Below, piece by piece: positions 26,449 to 35,798 of a stretch of DNA of 64,000 bases. The notes beneath the pieces are model-generated. The model had not been told where the DNA came from and searched no databases. It saw nothing but the letters and a program-made list of their open reading frames with translations. The DNA is from Marinibaculum pumilum (lineage in GTDB: Bacteria > Pseudomonadota > Alphaproteobacteria > Ferrovibrionales > Ferrovibrionaceae). Within the stretch, counting starts at the first letter, position 1. The number at the start of each line of letters is the position of its first letter. The stretch lies in NCBI RefSeq assembly GCF_042646425.1, contig NZ_JBHRTR010000018.1, forward strand, positions 1 through 64,000, read 5' to 3'. Both the position numbers and the translations under genes were made by a program.

Positions 26449-28353
26449 TCAGCCGATCCGGGCGCGCAGCTCGCCGCGGAGATCGTCGACCACGGCCGGC
26501 CAGTCGCCGGTGCGGGCGGCGCGGAAGGTCCGCACGCTGGGATAGGCTTCCGCCACTAGGCCGCGCCGGCCCCAGAGCCAGCCGGGCAGCACCGGCAGGG
26601 CGGCCCAGCATTCCCGTCCCAATGCGCCGGCCAGGTGCGGGATCAGCCCGTCGGCGGAGATCACCAGGTCCGCCAGCGACAGCGCGGCGGCGACATCGTC
26701 CAGGTCCCGGCATAGCCCCGCCAGGTCGCCGATGCCGAAATCCTCCATCAGCGCCGCGTCGTTCGCGCCGGTCTGGTAGCTGAGCGACAGGAAGCGCACC
26801 GGCATACCGTCGAACAGCGGCTCCAGGGTCCTGAACGGCAGGTCCTGGTCGGGCCCGAAGGCCGTGCCGGCTTCGCGCCAGCAGACGATGACGACGGGTT
26901 CGTTCGCGACGAACAGGGATGCCGGCCAGGGACGATCGCGCCCCGGAGCCGGGACGAGATAGGGAATGTCACCCGGCAGCGCGCGGCCGCGCAGGCCCAG
27001 GACCGACGGCAGGGCCGGCAGCGCCAGGCGGGCGTCCTCGGCCGCCCCAGCCGCCGCCTCGAAGCGCAGCTCCGCCACACCGTCCAGCGACTGCAGCAGG
27101 GGACCGAAGACCGGCTCGCAGCACAGGACCAGCCGGCCGGCCCGCGCGGCCGCCTGCGGCACCAGGCGGGCGAGCGCGATCACCAGCTGCGGATCGACCC
27201 CCGTCGCGTCTATGGTCAGGGTGCCCGGCACCGCCTGCCCGTCCCAGCGCGCGGCACCTGCCGGCCCAGGCCCGGCCTCCGCCGCCAGCAGCGCCCAGGC
27301 GTCGGTCTTGCCCTCCGTCATGTCGAGGAACTGCAGCAGGCGGCGGGCATCCGACAGATCCGCGATCTGGCCCAGCAGTTCGCGCGCCTTGCCGAACTTG
27401 CCGTCCTCGATCAGGCCGAGCCCGAGGCAGAACTTCGCCGCCCGATGCTCCGGGTCGCGGGCCAGCACTTCCATGCTGGCGGCCATCGACCGGTTGCGCT
27501 TGCCGGCCGACAGTGCGGCCTGGGCCAGGGCCGCCCGCGCATCCAGGCTGTCGGGATGGGCCAGGACCGCATTTTCCAGCGCCACGACGGCAAGGCCCCT
27601 GCTGCCCAGGGCATCATGCACCTGCGCCTTGGTCATCAGCAGCGGCAGGTCGCGCGGCACCTGCAACTCCGCCCGCTCGACAAGGTCCAGCGCGGCCTCC
27701 GCCTCGCCCCGCGCCAATAGAAGCTGCGCCAGATTAACCGCCGCCTGCGCGAATGCGGGATCGCAGTCCAACGCGGCGCGATAGGCGGCGATGGCCGCCT
27801 CGATCCGGTCGCTGCCGGGCGCCGCCTCGCGCCAGGCCGCGTCGCTCATCGCCTGGATCGCCAGCGCCATGCCGAAATGGCTCTGCGGTGCGTCCGGCCG
27901 CAGCTCTTGCACATCGCGGAAGACGGCGATCGCCGCCGCCGGCTCGCCTGCCTCCACCAGGACGCTGCCCAGGTTGCACAGAATGTCCGGATTGTCCGGC
28001 TCCAGCGCATGGGCACGGCGGAAGCTGCCGACGGCCGCCTCGACCTCCTGCACCGCGGCCAGGGCGCCGCCCTTGTTGACGAACAGCCGCGCCGACCCTT
28101 GCGGGTGCTGCTTCTGCGCATTGCCATAAGCCATCAGGGCATCGCCCGGCTGGCCGCGCGCCAGCAGCAGGTCGCCGATGCCGACCATTGCCTCGAAGTT
28201 GCGCGGCTCCAGCTCCAGGACCCGGCGGTAGACCTCGCCCGCCTCCTCCAGCCGCCCGCGCCGCAGATGCTGGTCCGCCGCGTCGAGCGCCTCGCGCAGC
28301 GCCTGCTCCCGCTCCGCCGCCTCGCCGTCCGGTTTGCCGTGGGGGCCGGTCAT
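26449..28353 (-). CDS. TPR protein with glycosyltransferase-like C-terminal domain
   Basis: A 634-residue cytosolic protein. Residues 15-330 are tetratricopeptide repeats (EEAGEVYRRVLELEPRNFEAMVGIGDLLLARG and similar). The C-terminal ~250 residues resemble GT-B glycosyltransferases of the TPR/OGT or GT9 kind: LVLCCEPVFGPLLQSLDGVAELR, then DDVAAALSLADLVISADGLIPHLAGALGRECWAALP, the typical sugar-nucleotide-binding end. The ATG at 28353 overlaps the vgrG stop by four bases, so it is translated from the vgrG message. Possible roles are modification of a spike or effector, or a TPR chaperone with a vestigial enzyme domain. Identity of the C-terminal fold is by pattern and moderately certain. Confidence 0.78.
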   Translation of the reverse strand: MTGPHGKPDGEAAEREQALREALDAADQHLRRGRLEEAGEVYRRVLELEPRNFEAMVGIGDLLLARGQPGDALMAYGNAQKQHPQGSARLFVNKGGALAAVQEVEAAVGSFRRAHALEPDNPDILCNLGSVLVEAGEPAAAIAVFRDVQELRPDAPQSHFGMALAIQAMSDAAWREAAPGSDRIEAAIAAYRAALDCDPAFAQAAVNLAQLLLARGEAEAALDLVERAELQVPRDLPLLMTKAQVHDALGSRGLAVVALENAVLAHPDSLDARAALAQAALSAGKRNRSMAASMEVLARDPEHRAAKFCLGLGLIEDGKFGKARELLGQIADLSDARRLLQFLDMTEGKTDAWALLAAEAGPGPAGAARWDGQAVPGTLTIDATGVDPQLVIALARLVPQAAARAGRLVLCCEPVFGPLLQSLDGVAELRFEAAAGAAEDARLALPALPSVLGLRGRALPGDIPYLVPAPGRDRPWPASLFVANEPVVIVCWREAGTAFGPDQDLPFRTLEPLFDGMPVRFLSLSYQTGANDAALMEDFGIGDLAGLCRDLDDVAAALSLADLVISADGLIPHLAGALGRECWAALPVLPGWLWGRRGLVAEAYPSVRTFRAARTGDWPAVVDDLRGELRARIG

Positions 28354-30221
28354 TCGTGCGTGAAGGTGAAGGAGCCCAGGATCTTCACGTCGACATCGCC
28401 CTTGATGACGACCTTGGTGTCGCCCTCGATCGTCAGGGTGTAGCCGCCGCCGATCTGCTCCAGCTTGGCGTCGTGGACATATTCCACCGTCTGGTAGGAC
28501 GCGGTGGTCCAGCGGTTCGCCGTCATGTCGTCGCGGTCGCGCCCGGCCGTCGTCACCAGCCGCTCCGCGCCCTGGTCGTCGAACATGAAGACCCGGTTGC
28601 CGCCGGCATCCGAAATGCCGGTCAGGCGGCGGTGCGGGCCCGACGCCTTGCTGAGCTCGGAGAACTCGCCGCTGCGGCTGGGCTCGAAGGGCATGCGGTT
28701 GCGGCTGTTGTACAGGCTGGCGACGATTACCGGCCGGTCCGGGTGGTCGTCGACATAGGCGACCAGCACCTCGTCGCCGACCCGCGGCAGCACCTGCATG
28801 CCGTGATTGCCGCCCGCCCAGCCCTGCGCCAGCCGCAGCCGGACCTTTGTGCCCCAGTTGTCCCACTTGAACGACACCAGCGGCCGATTGAACTGGTCGA
28901 CATCGACCTGCTGGCCGGGGGCGGCGGTCTCCACCACCGCGATCTGCGCGGTGTTGAGCTCCGGATAGGGGGTCAGCTGCGACGGGCTGTACTGGAACTC
29001 CAGCTTCTGCGCCTCGAACACGTTGCTGAAATCCGGCTGCTCCAGCCCGTCGCGGGCGTGGCGCACCATGTCGTGCACCACCTGCCGGATGAAGAAGCTG
29101 CTGTCGGCGAACTCGCTCGGTGTGCCCCATTCCAGGTCGTAGGGCAGCACCACCTCCTCGCCCGCGGCGATGAACTGGGAGCGCGAGGCGCCGGTGGCCA
29201 GCAGCCGGTGCGACTGCTGGGCGCGGTTGCGCCGGGGCGACACCCGGTCGGCGCCTTCCAGCAGTTCGTCGAACATGCCGGGATACTGGAACACCTGCTG
29301 CGCATGGTCGATTGTCGGCGCCTTGCCCTGCAGCCGGGCGCCGGCATTGCGCGGGTTGTAGTCGCGGGTGACGTATTGCTGCGGCACGGTCTGTGCCTCG
29401 TAGACCAGGTCGGAGACCACGTCCGCCGGCTCGTTGCCGGTGGGTACCCGCCCCTCCGACAGCGCCAGCCGGCGTCCGAACAGCTGGCCGACGCGGAAAT
29501 GGCCGTTGTCCTGCCCCAGGACGACCTGATAGCCCGCCGGCTCATGCGCGATGTAGTAGAAGATCCCTTCGCGTTCGAAATGGCGGTTGATGAAGTTGTA
29601 GTCGCTTTCGTTGTGCTGGATCAGGTATTCGTGATTGCGGGGCCTTGTCTTCAGTCCGGCCGTGTTCACCACCGCACGCGACTTCACGGCGTCGGGATAG
29701 TCGTCGACGATCTGGTCCAGCACGTCCAGGATGCTGCCGCTCCAGACCCGCGACTTGCGGCTGAAGGCCAGCGACCAGATCCAGGGATAGACGAACAGGT
29801 CGTAGGCGGCCCTGGCCTGGCTGGCGCCGCTGAGGTGGCGGGCGCGGAAGATCTCGCCATGGAAGGTGCGGGAATCGGCGCCGCGGCCGATGGTCAGGCT
29901 GGCCGCCTTGTGCAGGATGCGCGACACCCGCATATGGCTGCGCACGCCGGCGCGCTGCACCCGGATCCAGAAATAGAAGGGCGGCGGCGGTCCTTCCGGC
30001 AGGCCCAGGCTGGGTTCCAGATGCGGAAAGTCCCGGTCCTGGAACGGCGACAAGGCCGGCGGTGCCGACGGCATCTCGTTGAGCGCAAAGACCGGCGGCC
30101 GCGCCGGCAGGGTCTGGCGGATCCCGGACACGCTCTCCACGACCCGGAAGGCGAGGATGTCCTCGTCACGGAATCTCAGGTCGTCGGCGATGAACTCGTA
30201 GGTCTCGTACGCGTCGGCCAC
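28350..30221 (-). CDS. vgrG: type VI secretion spike protein VgrG
   Basis: A 623-residue VgrG. The N-terminal gp27-like part contains the conserved EYLIQHNESDYNFINRHFEREGIFYYI segment (about residues 195-225). The gp5-like OB domain has NHGMQVLPRVGDEVLVAYVDDHPDRPVIVASLYN, and a beta-helix-type tail ends with VVIKGDVDVKILGSFTF. No C-terminal effector domain. The open frame continues upstream but the GTG at 30221 follows GGGGGAGGG with good spacing and starts the family similarity. VgrG forms the trimeric spike of the T6SS needle. Here it is separate from any T6SS core genes and is paired with a TPR-glycosyltransferase-like gene. Confidence 0.92.
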   Translation of the reverse strand: MADAYETYEFIADDLRFRDEDILAFRVVESVSGIRQTLPARPPVFALNEMPSAPPALSPFQDRDFPHLEPSLGLPEGPPPPFYFWIRVQRAGVRSHMRVSRILHKAASLTIGRGADSRTFHGEIFRARHLSGASQARAAYDLFVYPWIWSLAFSRKSRVWSGSILDVLDQIVDDYPDAVKSRAVVNTAGLKTRPRNHEYLIQHNESDYNFINRHFEREGIFYYIAHEPAGYQVVLGQDNGHFRVGQLFGRRLALSEGRVPTGNEPADVVSDLVYEAQTVPQQYVTRDYNPRNAGARLQGKAPTIDHAQQVFQYPGMFDELLEGADRVSPRRNRAQQSHRLLATGASRSQFIAAGEEVVLPYDLEWGTPSEFADSSFFIRQVVHDMVRHARDGLEQPDFSNVFEAQKLEFQYSPSQLTPYPELNTAQIAVVETAAPGQQVDVDQFNRPLVSFKWDNWGTKVRLRLAQGWAGGNHGMQVLPRVGDEVLVAYVDDHPDRPVIVASLYNSRNRMPFEPSRSGEFSELSKASGPHRRLTGISDAGGNRVFMFDDQGAERLVTTAGRDRDDMTANRWTTASYQTVEYVHDAKLEQIGGGYTLTIEGDTKVVIKGDVDVKILGSFTFTHE

Positions 30222-30354
30222 CGGCACCCTCCCCCAAACGCCCCGCCCGGGCGGCCGGCAGTGGCCGCCCCCGTCCATAATCGCGGGGTGCCGGTTCGAT
30301 TGCCACCGACTTTGGGCTGGAATCCTGCGCCTGGATGACCGTTTGTGACGCCGC

Positions 30355-31935
30355 TCAGAAGGCGGAGGCGCTGGCCCGCGCCCATTCAGCGGCATAGACG
30401 GGGCTGATCTCCTCCCCCAGCAGCTCGCCCGGCTGCAGGTAGGGATAGATCTCGCCATAGGTCTTCATCGTCTCGTTCTCCACCCGGCGGAAGATATGGC
30501 CGGGGCCCAGCGCGTCGGGATGGTCGATGCCCATCGCGCCGCAGATGTCCAGGAAGCTCTCCACCGTCGCGTTGTGGAAGTTCTTCACCCAGACCGACTT
30601 CGTCGGCACGTCCACGGCGCGCGCCCGGTTCGGATCCTGGGTGGCGACCCCGGTCGGGCAGGAATTGTCGTTGCAGCGCAGCGCCTGGATGCAGCCGACG
30701 GAGAACATGAAGGCGCGAGCCGCGTTGCACATGTCGGCGCCTAGCGACAGCTTGGTCACCATGTCGAAGCCGTTGGCCACCTTGCCGCTGGCGATGACGT
30801 GGATCTTCTGGCGCAGGTTCACGCCCACCAGGCAGGAATGCACGAAGGCCAGCCCTTCGTTGATCGGCAGGCCCATATAGTCGGTGAATTCCACTGGCGC
30901 CGCGCCGGTGCCGCCCTCGGCCCCGTCCACGGTGATGAAGTCGGGCGTGATGCCGGTCTCCACCATCGCCTTGCAGATCGACATGAATTCGCTCTTCACG
31001 CCGATGCAGAGCTTGAAGCCGACCGGCTTGCCGCCCGACAGCTCCCGCAGGCGGGCGACGAATTCCAGCAGCGCCTTCGGGGTGCCGAACTGGGTATGGG
31101 CAGGCGGCGAAACGCAGTCCTGGCCGCGCGGCACGCCGCGGATCTCCGAGATCTCGCGGCTGATCTTCGCCGCCGGCAGGATGCCGCCATGGCTGGGCTT
31201 GGCACCCTGGCTCAACTTGATCTCGATCATCTTGACGACGTCGAGGGCGGCCTTCTTGCGGAACTGCTCCGGATCGAAGCCGCCATCGGCGGTGCGGCAG
31301 CCGAAATAGCCGGTGCCGATCTGCCAGATGATGTCGCCGCCATGTTCCAGGTGGTAGGGGCTGAGGCCGCCTTCGCCGGTATTGTGGGCGAAGCCGCCCA
31401 GCTTCGCGCCCCGGTTCATCGCCATGATCGCATTCGGACTCAACGCACCGAAACTCATTGCCGAGATGTTCAGGCGCGAGGCGTTGTAGGGATGCTTGCA
31501 GTCCGGTCCGCCGACCGTGGTGCGGCCATCCTCCTCCCCCAGCTTCTTGGGCGAGAGCGAATGGACCGTGCTTTCATAGCCGATGTCGTAGATGTCCTGC
31601 TGGGTGCCGAACGGCAGGGTGTCCAGGCTGTGCTGCGCCCGGTGATAGACCAGCTCCCGCTGCTCGCGGTTGAACGGGCGGCCGGACAGATTGGTGTTGA
31701 TGAAGTACTGCTGGATCTCCGGCCGGATGAACTCGAACATGTAGCGCAGATGTCCGATCACCGGGTAGTTGGCCAGCACGTTGATCCGGCTGAGATGGAT
31801 GTCGTACAGGCCGAGCGCGATATAGATGGCAACCGGGATCAGCAGCCAGAAGACCCACGGCACCGCCGCGCCGACCACGCAGACCAGGACCAGGCCGATC
31901 ACCGAGATGTAATAGAAGACGGCACGCTGCGTCAC
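30355..31935 (-). CDS. FMN-binding glutamate synthase-like protein
   Basis: A 526-residue protein of the FMN-binding glutamate synthase family, without the amidotransferase domain of true GltB. Two N-terminal hydrophobic segments (VIGLVLVCVVGAAVPWVFWLLIPVAIYIALGLY) suggest membrane anchoring. Family motifs include SAMSFGALSPNA, KPSHGGILP, TVDGAEGGTGAAP and the Cys-containing NDNSCPTGVATQDP. The GTG at 31935 follows GGGAGGGGG. The reaction of these stand-alone proteins is not firmly established. Adjacent genes give no pathway clue. Confidence 0.9.
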   Translation of the reverse strand: MTQRAVFYYISVIGLVLVCVVGAAVPWVFWLLIPVAIYIALGLYDIHLSRINVLANYPVIGHLRYMFEFIRPEIQQYFINTNLSGRPFNREQRELVYHRAQHSLDTLPFGTQQDIYDIGYESTVHSLSPKKLGEEDGRTTVGGPDCKHPYNASRLNISAMSFGALSPNAIMAMNRGAKLGGFAHNTGEGGLSPYHLEHGGDIIWQIGTGYFGCRTADGGFDPEQFRKKAALDVVKMIEIKLSQGAKPSHGGILPAAKISREISEIRGVPRGQDCVSPPAHTQFGTPKALLEFVARLRELSGGKPVGFKLCIGVKSEFMSICKAMVETGITPDFITVDGAEGGTGAAPVEFTDYMGLPINEGLAFVHSCLVGVNLRQKIHVIASGKVANGFDMVTKLSLGADMCNAARAFMFSVGCIQALRCNDNSCPTGVATQDPNRARAVDVPTKSVWVKNFHNATVESFLDICGAMGIDHPDALGPGHIFRRVENETMKTYGEIYPYLQPGELLGEEISPVYAAEWARASASAF

Positions 31936-31999
31936 CGATATCCCCCTCCCCGCTTGCGGCGCCGCGCCCGGCCCCGCCGATTCTCGGGCCGCAGTCTAG

Positions 32000-32884
32000 C
32001 TAGGCCGAAGGAGGCGGGCCAGAGCCGCTCTGGCGCCTACGGAAGCGGCCGGAGGCACGCGCCACCAGCGCCGTGGCCAGGGCAGCCGGCATCAGCCGGA
32101 AAGCGAGGGCGATGATCCGGTTCACCCGGCCGGTCACCACCACCGGACGGCCCGCCAGGGCCGCGTCGATGCCCTGGCGGGCCACCGCCTGCGCATCCAT
32201 CCACAGCCAGCGCGGCAGGCGGGCGACCGTCTCGCGGCTGCCGGTGATGTCGTGGAACTCGCTGTAGGTGAAGCCCGGGCAGATCGCGCTGACCGTCACT
32301 CCGCTGCCGCGCAGTTCCTGCGACAGCGCCTCGGAAAAGCGGAGCATCCAGGCCTTCGCCGCGCCGTACTGGGTGCTGCCCGGCGCCCCCGGCAGGAAGG
32401 CCGCCAGCGAGGCGATGTTGAGGATCTGCCCCCGGCCCCGCGCGATCATCCCGGGCAGGCAGAGATGGCTCAGCTCCGCCACGGCCGTTACCATCACCGT
32501 CATGAAATCGCGCTGGGCCAGCCAGAGGCTGTCCGCATAATCGCCCGGCACCGCATAGCCGGCATTGTTCACCAGCATGTCGACCCGCCAGCCGGCCTCC
32601 GCCACGGCACGCATCAGGGCCTGCGGCGCCTGCGGGTCGGCCAGGTCGGCCGGCAGCACCAGGCAGGCCGCGTCATGGTCCGCTGCCAGCCGTGCCGCCA
32701 GGGCCGCCAGCCGCTCCTCCCGCCGGGCCGTCAGCACAAGGTCGTAGCCCCGGGCCGCCAGCGCCTCCGCGAAGGCCGCGCCGATGCCGGCGGAGGCGCC
32801 GGTCACCATCGCGACGGGACGGATCGTCCTGGGCATCGTCACGGCGGCCGCGTCATCCGAATGGGTCGCACCGTCCTGCGTCAT
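32000..32884 (-). CDS. short-chain dehydrogenase/reductase
   Basis: A 294-residue SDR with cofactor motif TGASAGIG, NNAGYA and the catalytic Y-x3-K (STQYGAAKAWM) preceded by serine (NIASLAAF). R in TARREERL after the second strand suggests NADP preference. The C-terminal part (RRQSGSGPP) is basic and unstructured. Starts at 32884 and 32836 are both possible; neither has a strong ribosome site. Divergent from the amidase gene. Substrate unknown; resembles the DltE/YqjQ-type general oxidoreductases. Confidence 0.85.
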   Translation of the reverse strand: MTQDGATHSDDAAAVTMPRTIRPVAMVTGASAGIGAAFAEALAARGYDLVLTARREERLAALAARLAADHDAACLVLPADLADPQAPQALMRAVAEAGWRVDMLVNNAGYAVPGDYADSLWLAQRDFMTVMVTAVAELSHLCLPGMIARGRGQILNIASLAAFLPGAPGSTQYGAAKAWMLRFSEALSQELRGSGVTVSAICPGFTYSEFHDITGSRETVARLPRWLWMDAQAVARQGIDAALAGRPVVVTGRVNRIIALAFRLMPAALATALVARASGRFRRRQSGSGPPPSA

Positions 32885-32994
32885 CGTGCCATCATCGCCC
32901 GCCCGCCGGCACCGAAACAATCTCGGACCGCAGCCCGGCGGAGAATTGCGGCCGGACCGCCCACCGGGGGCGCCGCCCAGAGGGGAGAAACATC

Positions 32995-34455
32995 GTGACC
33001 GATCAGCCGGAGCACCAGGGGACCGCGGCAGCGGCCTCGCTGACCATGACCGCGACGGAGATGCTGCGCCGCTTCCGCGCCGGCACCCTGTCGCCGGTCA
33101 CGGTGGCGGAGGCGCAGCTGCTGCGCATGGAGAAGGTGGAACCGCAGCTGAACGCCTTCCAGTACCGGGCGGAGGCGGCCGCAGTCCTGGACCAGGCCAG
33201 GGCCTCGGCGCAGCGCTGGCAGGACGGCGCGCCCGCCGGGCCGCTGGACGGCGTGCCCGTCACCATCAAGGACCTGGTCGATGTCGCGGGCTGGCCGATG
33301 CGGCGCGGATCCGCCACCACCGCCACGCAGCCGGCGACGGAGGATTCGCCCTGCGTCGCGCGGCTGCGGGAGGCGGGGGCCATCTTCCTGGGCAAGACCA
33401 CAACGCCGGAATTCGGCTGGAAGGCGATGACCGACGGCCCGCTGTTCGGCACCACCCGTAGCCCCTGGAACCTGGACCACAGCCCCGGCGGCTCCTCTGG
33501 CGGCGCGGCAGCGGCGCTGGCGGCCGGGGTCGGCACCCTGGCGCATGGCAATGACGGCGGCGGCTCGGTGCGGATCCCGTCCAGCTATTGCGGCCTGGTC
33601 GGGCTGAAGCCGACCTTCGGCCGGGTGCCGCATGTCCCGGCGCCGACCCCCTACGCCACCCTGGGCATCAGCGGGCCGATCGTGCGGTCAGTGGCGGATG
33701 CTGCCCTGATGCTCAACGTGATGGCCGGTCCGGACCCGCGCGACTGGTACAGCCTGCCTCATCATGGCCATGACTGGCGGACCGATGTCCGCCCCGACAT
33801 TGACGGCCTGCGGGTCGCCGTCACCACCCAGTTCGGCGAGGCAGAGGTCGAGCCGGAGGTACGGGCGGCGGTGGAAATGGCCGCGGCGAAGCTGGAGGCC
33901 CATGGCATCCCGGTCACCCGCATCGACAGCCTGCTGGAGCCGCTGGCGCCGCGCTTCCACGAATACTGGCGGCTGGGCTTCGCGACCCTGATCCGCGACC
34001 TGGACGGGGCGCAGCGGGAAAAGCTGGACCAGAATTTCCGCCGCTTCGCGGAAGAGGGCGAAAAGCTGGACCTGGCAGCCTTTTACCGGGGCCATGACGC
34101 GCGGGTCGAACTGGGCAGCTTCTTCGGCAGCTTCCATGCCCAGTACGACATCCTGCTGACACCCACCACGCCGACCGCGGCGCCAAGCCTGGACCTGGTC
34201 TATGGCAGCGCGACACATGACCGCTACAAGCGGGCGGTACCCTTCACCCTGCCGTTCAACCTGACCGGCCAGCCGGCCTGCTCCCTGCCCTGCGGCCTGA
34301 CCGATTCGGGCCTGCCGATAGGCCTGCAGATCGTCGCCGCCCGCTTCCGCGAAGATCTGGTCCTGCGCGCCGCACGGCTGATGGAAACCCTGCTGGACTT
34401 TCCGCAGCCGCATCCGGCCCTGCAGGCCTCCGTCGCGCGGCTGGCCGGAGCCTGA
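32995..34455 (+). CDS. amidase signature family hydrolase
   Basis: A 486-residue amidase signature enzyme. The Ser-cisSer-Lys triad is visible: K92 (VTIKDL), GGSSGG at 166-170 and the nucleophile S191 in GGGSVRIP. The remainder contains the family TPTTPTAAP and FNLTGQPACSLPCG segments. Hydrolyses a linear amide or acts as an aryl-acylamidase-like enzyme; no GatA-specific gene neighbours (gatB, gatC) are seen, so it is unlikely to be GatA. The GTG at 32995 follows AGAGGGGAG. Followed by a branched-chain-type binding protein, which could import its substrate. Confidence 0.9.
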   Translation: MTDQPEHQGTAAAASLTMTATEMLRRFRAGTLSPVTVAEAQLLRMEKVEPQLNAFQYRAEAAAVLDQARASAQRWQDGAPAGPLDGVPVTIKDLVDVAGWPMRRGSATTATQPATEDSPCVARLREAGAIFLGKTTTPEFGWKAMTDGPLFGTTRSPWNLDHSPGGSSGGAAAALAAGVGTLAHGNDGGGSVRIPSSYCGLVGLKPTFGRVPHVPAPTPYATLGISGPIVRSVADAALMLNVMAGPDPRDWYSLPHHGHDWRTDVRPDIDGLRVAVTTQFGEAEVEPEVRAAVEMAAAKLEAHGIPVTRIDSLLEPLAPRFHEYWRLGFATLIRDLDGAQREKLDQNFRRFAEEGEKLDLAAFYRGHDARVELGSFFGSFHAQYDILLTPTTPTAAPSLDLVYGSATHDRYKRAVPFTLPFNLTGQPACSLPCGLTDSGLPIGLQIVAARFREDLVLRAARLMETLLDFPQPHPALQASVARLAGA

Positions 34456-34555
34456 CCTCGCAACGGGACCCTGAATCCGCAGCAAATCCCCTATAGTGGG
34501 TCGCGGGCCGCCAACCGAGACAAAGGCCGGCCATGGCCGGGCAAGGGAGAACGCG

Positions 34556-35764
34556 ATGGGGTACCGACCCGCGACGCGCCGCGGCGCATGGGCGATCGCC
34601 GCAGGATTTGTGCTGGGCGGCCTGCTGCTGGCCGGCCAGCCGCTGGCAAGCGGCAGCGCCGCTGCCGCCGACCCGATCAAGATCGGCACCGTCTTCAACA
34701 CCACCGGCGGGCAGGCGATCCTGGACGTCCCCGCCAGCCATGGCGCGCAGCTGGCGATCGGGCAGATCAATGCCGCCGGCGGGGTCGAGGGGCGGCCGCT
34801 GCAATGGGTGGCGGTGGACGGCAACAGCGTGCCGCTGGACCTGGCCGCGCAGACCGGTCAGGCGCTGAACGACGATCCCGGCATCGTCGCCTTCCTGGGG
34901 CTGTCGGACACCGACAATGTGCTGGCGGCGGCGCCGGTGGCGGCCGCGGCCTCCCGCGTCTTCCTGACCAGCGGCGCCACCTCCCCGCTGCTGCCCGGCC
35001 AGGTGCCGACCTGGCTCTTCCTGGCCTGCTTCGGCGACAATGTGCAGGCGGCAGCCGGCGCGGAATGGGCCTACCGGCACCTCAAGGCCCGCCGTGTCGC
35101 GATCTTCTACGAGCCCACCGAGAGCTATACGAAGCTGCTGCAGCGCTATTTCGGCGAACGCTTCACCGCGCTGGGCGGCAGGATCGTCGCCACGAAGAAG
35201 GTCTATCCCGGCGCGGCGATCCCGCATCTGCCGCGCACCGACATGCTGGCCTCCGGCGATGTCGACCTGCTGTTCCTCAGCGTGCAGACGGCCGAGGATG
35301 CCGTACGCCTGGTGCCGCTGATCCGCAGGGCCGGCTATCGCGGGCCGATCCTGGGCGGCGACGGCTACGATGCCGAAGCGGTCTGGGCAAAGCATCCCGA
35401 CATCGGGGACACCTACTTCACCACCCATGTCTACCTGGCGCCGGACAATCCGAACCCGAAGGTGGGCGCCTTCCTGAAGGCCTATGCCGCGGCCCGTCCG
35501 GGCGAGGATCCCGGCGCCTTCGGCGCCCTGGGCTTTGATGCCGCCGGCCTGGTCGCCGCCGCCATGACCCGCGCCGGCGCAACCGACCCGGGCGGCGTGC
35601 TGGAGGGGCTGACCGGACTGGAAGGCTATCAGGGCGTGACCGGGACCATCAGCTTCCCGGGGGAGAGCCGGATTCCCCTGAAAAGCGTGACGATCCTGAA
35701 GGTCGACAAAGGCCGCCAGGCCTTCGTCGACCAGATCCTGCCAGAGTCGGTGCCGAAACCCTGA
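34556..35764 (+). CDS. branched-chain amino acid-type ABC substrate-binding protein
   Basis: A 402-residue periplasmic binding protein of the LivK/Peripla_BP_6 type. Signal peptide with twin-arginine-like start (ATRRGAWAIAAGFVLGGLLLAG) and cleavage near AAAAD. Family features: IKIGTVFNTTGGQA, INAAGGVEGRPLQWV, GLSDTDNVLAAAPVA and FGALGFDAAGLVAAAM. No permease or ATPase genes are adjacent, so it depends on a transporter elsewhere. AGGGAGA precedes the ATG. A TATAGT -10-like box lies at 34492-34497. It lies about 100 bases after the amidase gene on the same strand. Confidence 0.9.
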   Translation: MGYRPATRRGAWAIAAGFVLGGLLLAGQPLASGSAAAADPIKIGTVFNTTGGQAILDVPASHGAQLAIGQINAAGGVEGRPLQWVAVDGNSVPLDLAAQTGQALNDDPGIVAFLGLSDTDNVLAAAPVAAAASRVFLTSGATSPLLPGQVPTWLFLACFGDNVQAAAGAEWAYRHLKARRVAIFYEPTESYTKLLQRYFGERFTALGGRIVATKKVYPGAAIPHLPRTDMLASGDVDLLFLSVQTAEDAVRLVPLIRRAGYRGPILGGDGYDAEAVWAKHPDIGDTYFTTHVYLAPDNPNPKVGAFLKAYAAARPGEDPGAFGALGFDAAGLVAAAMTRAGATDPGGVLEGLTGLEGYQGVTGTISFPGESRIPLKSVTILKVDKGRQAFVDQILPESVPKP

Positions 35765-35798
35765 CCTGGGCGCCCCCCGACCCCGGCTGGGGCCGCAC

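Noticed and set aside
32995..34455. Amidase as GatA of the tRNA amidotransferase
   Set aside because: No gatB or gatC nearby and the sequence is a general amidase signature enzyme.
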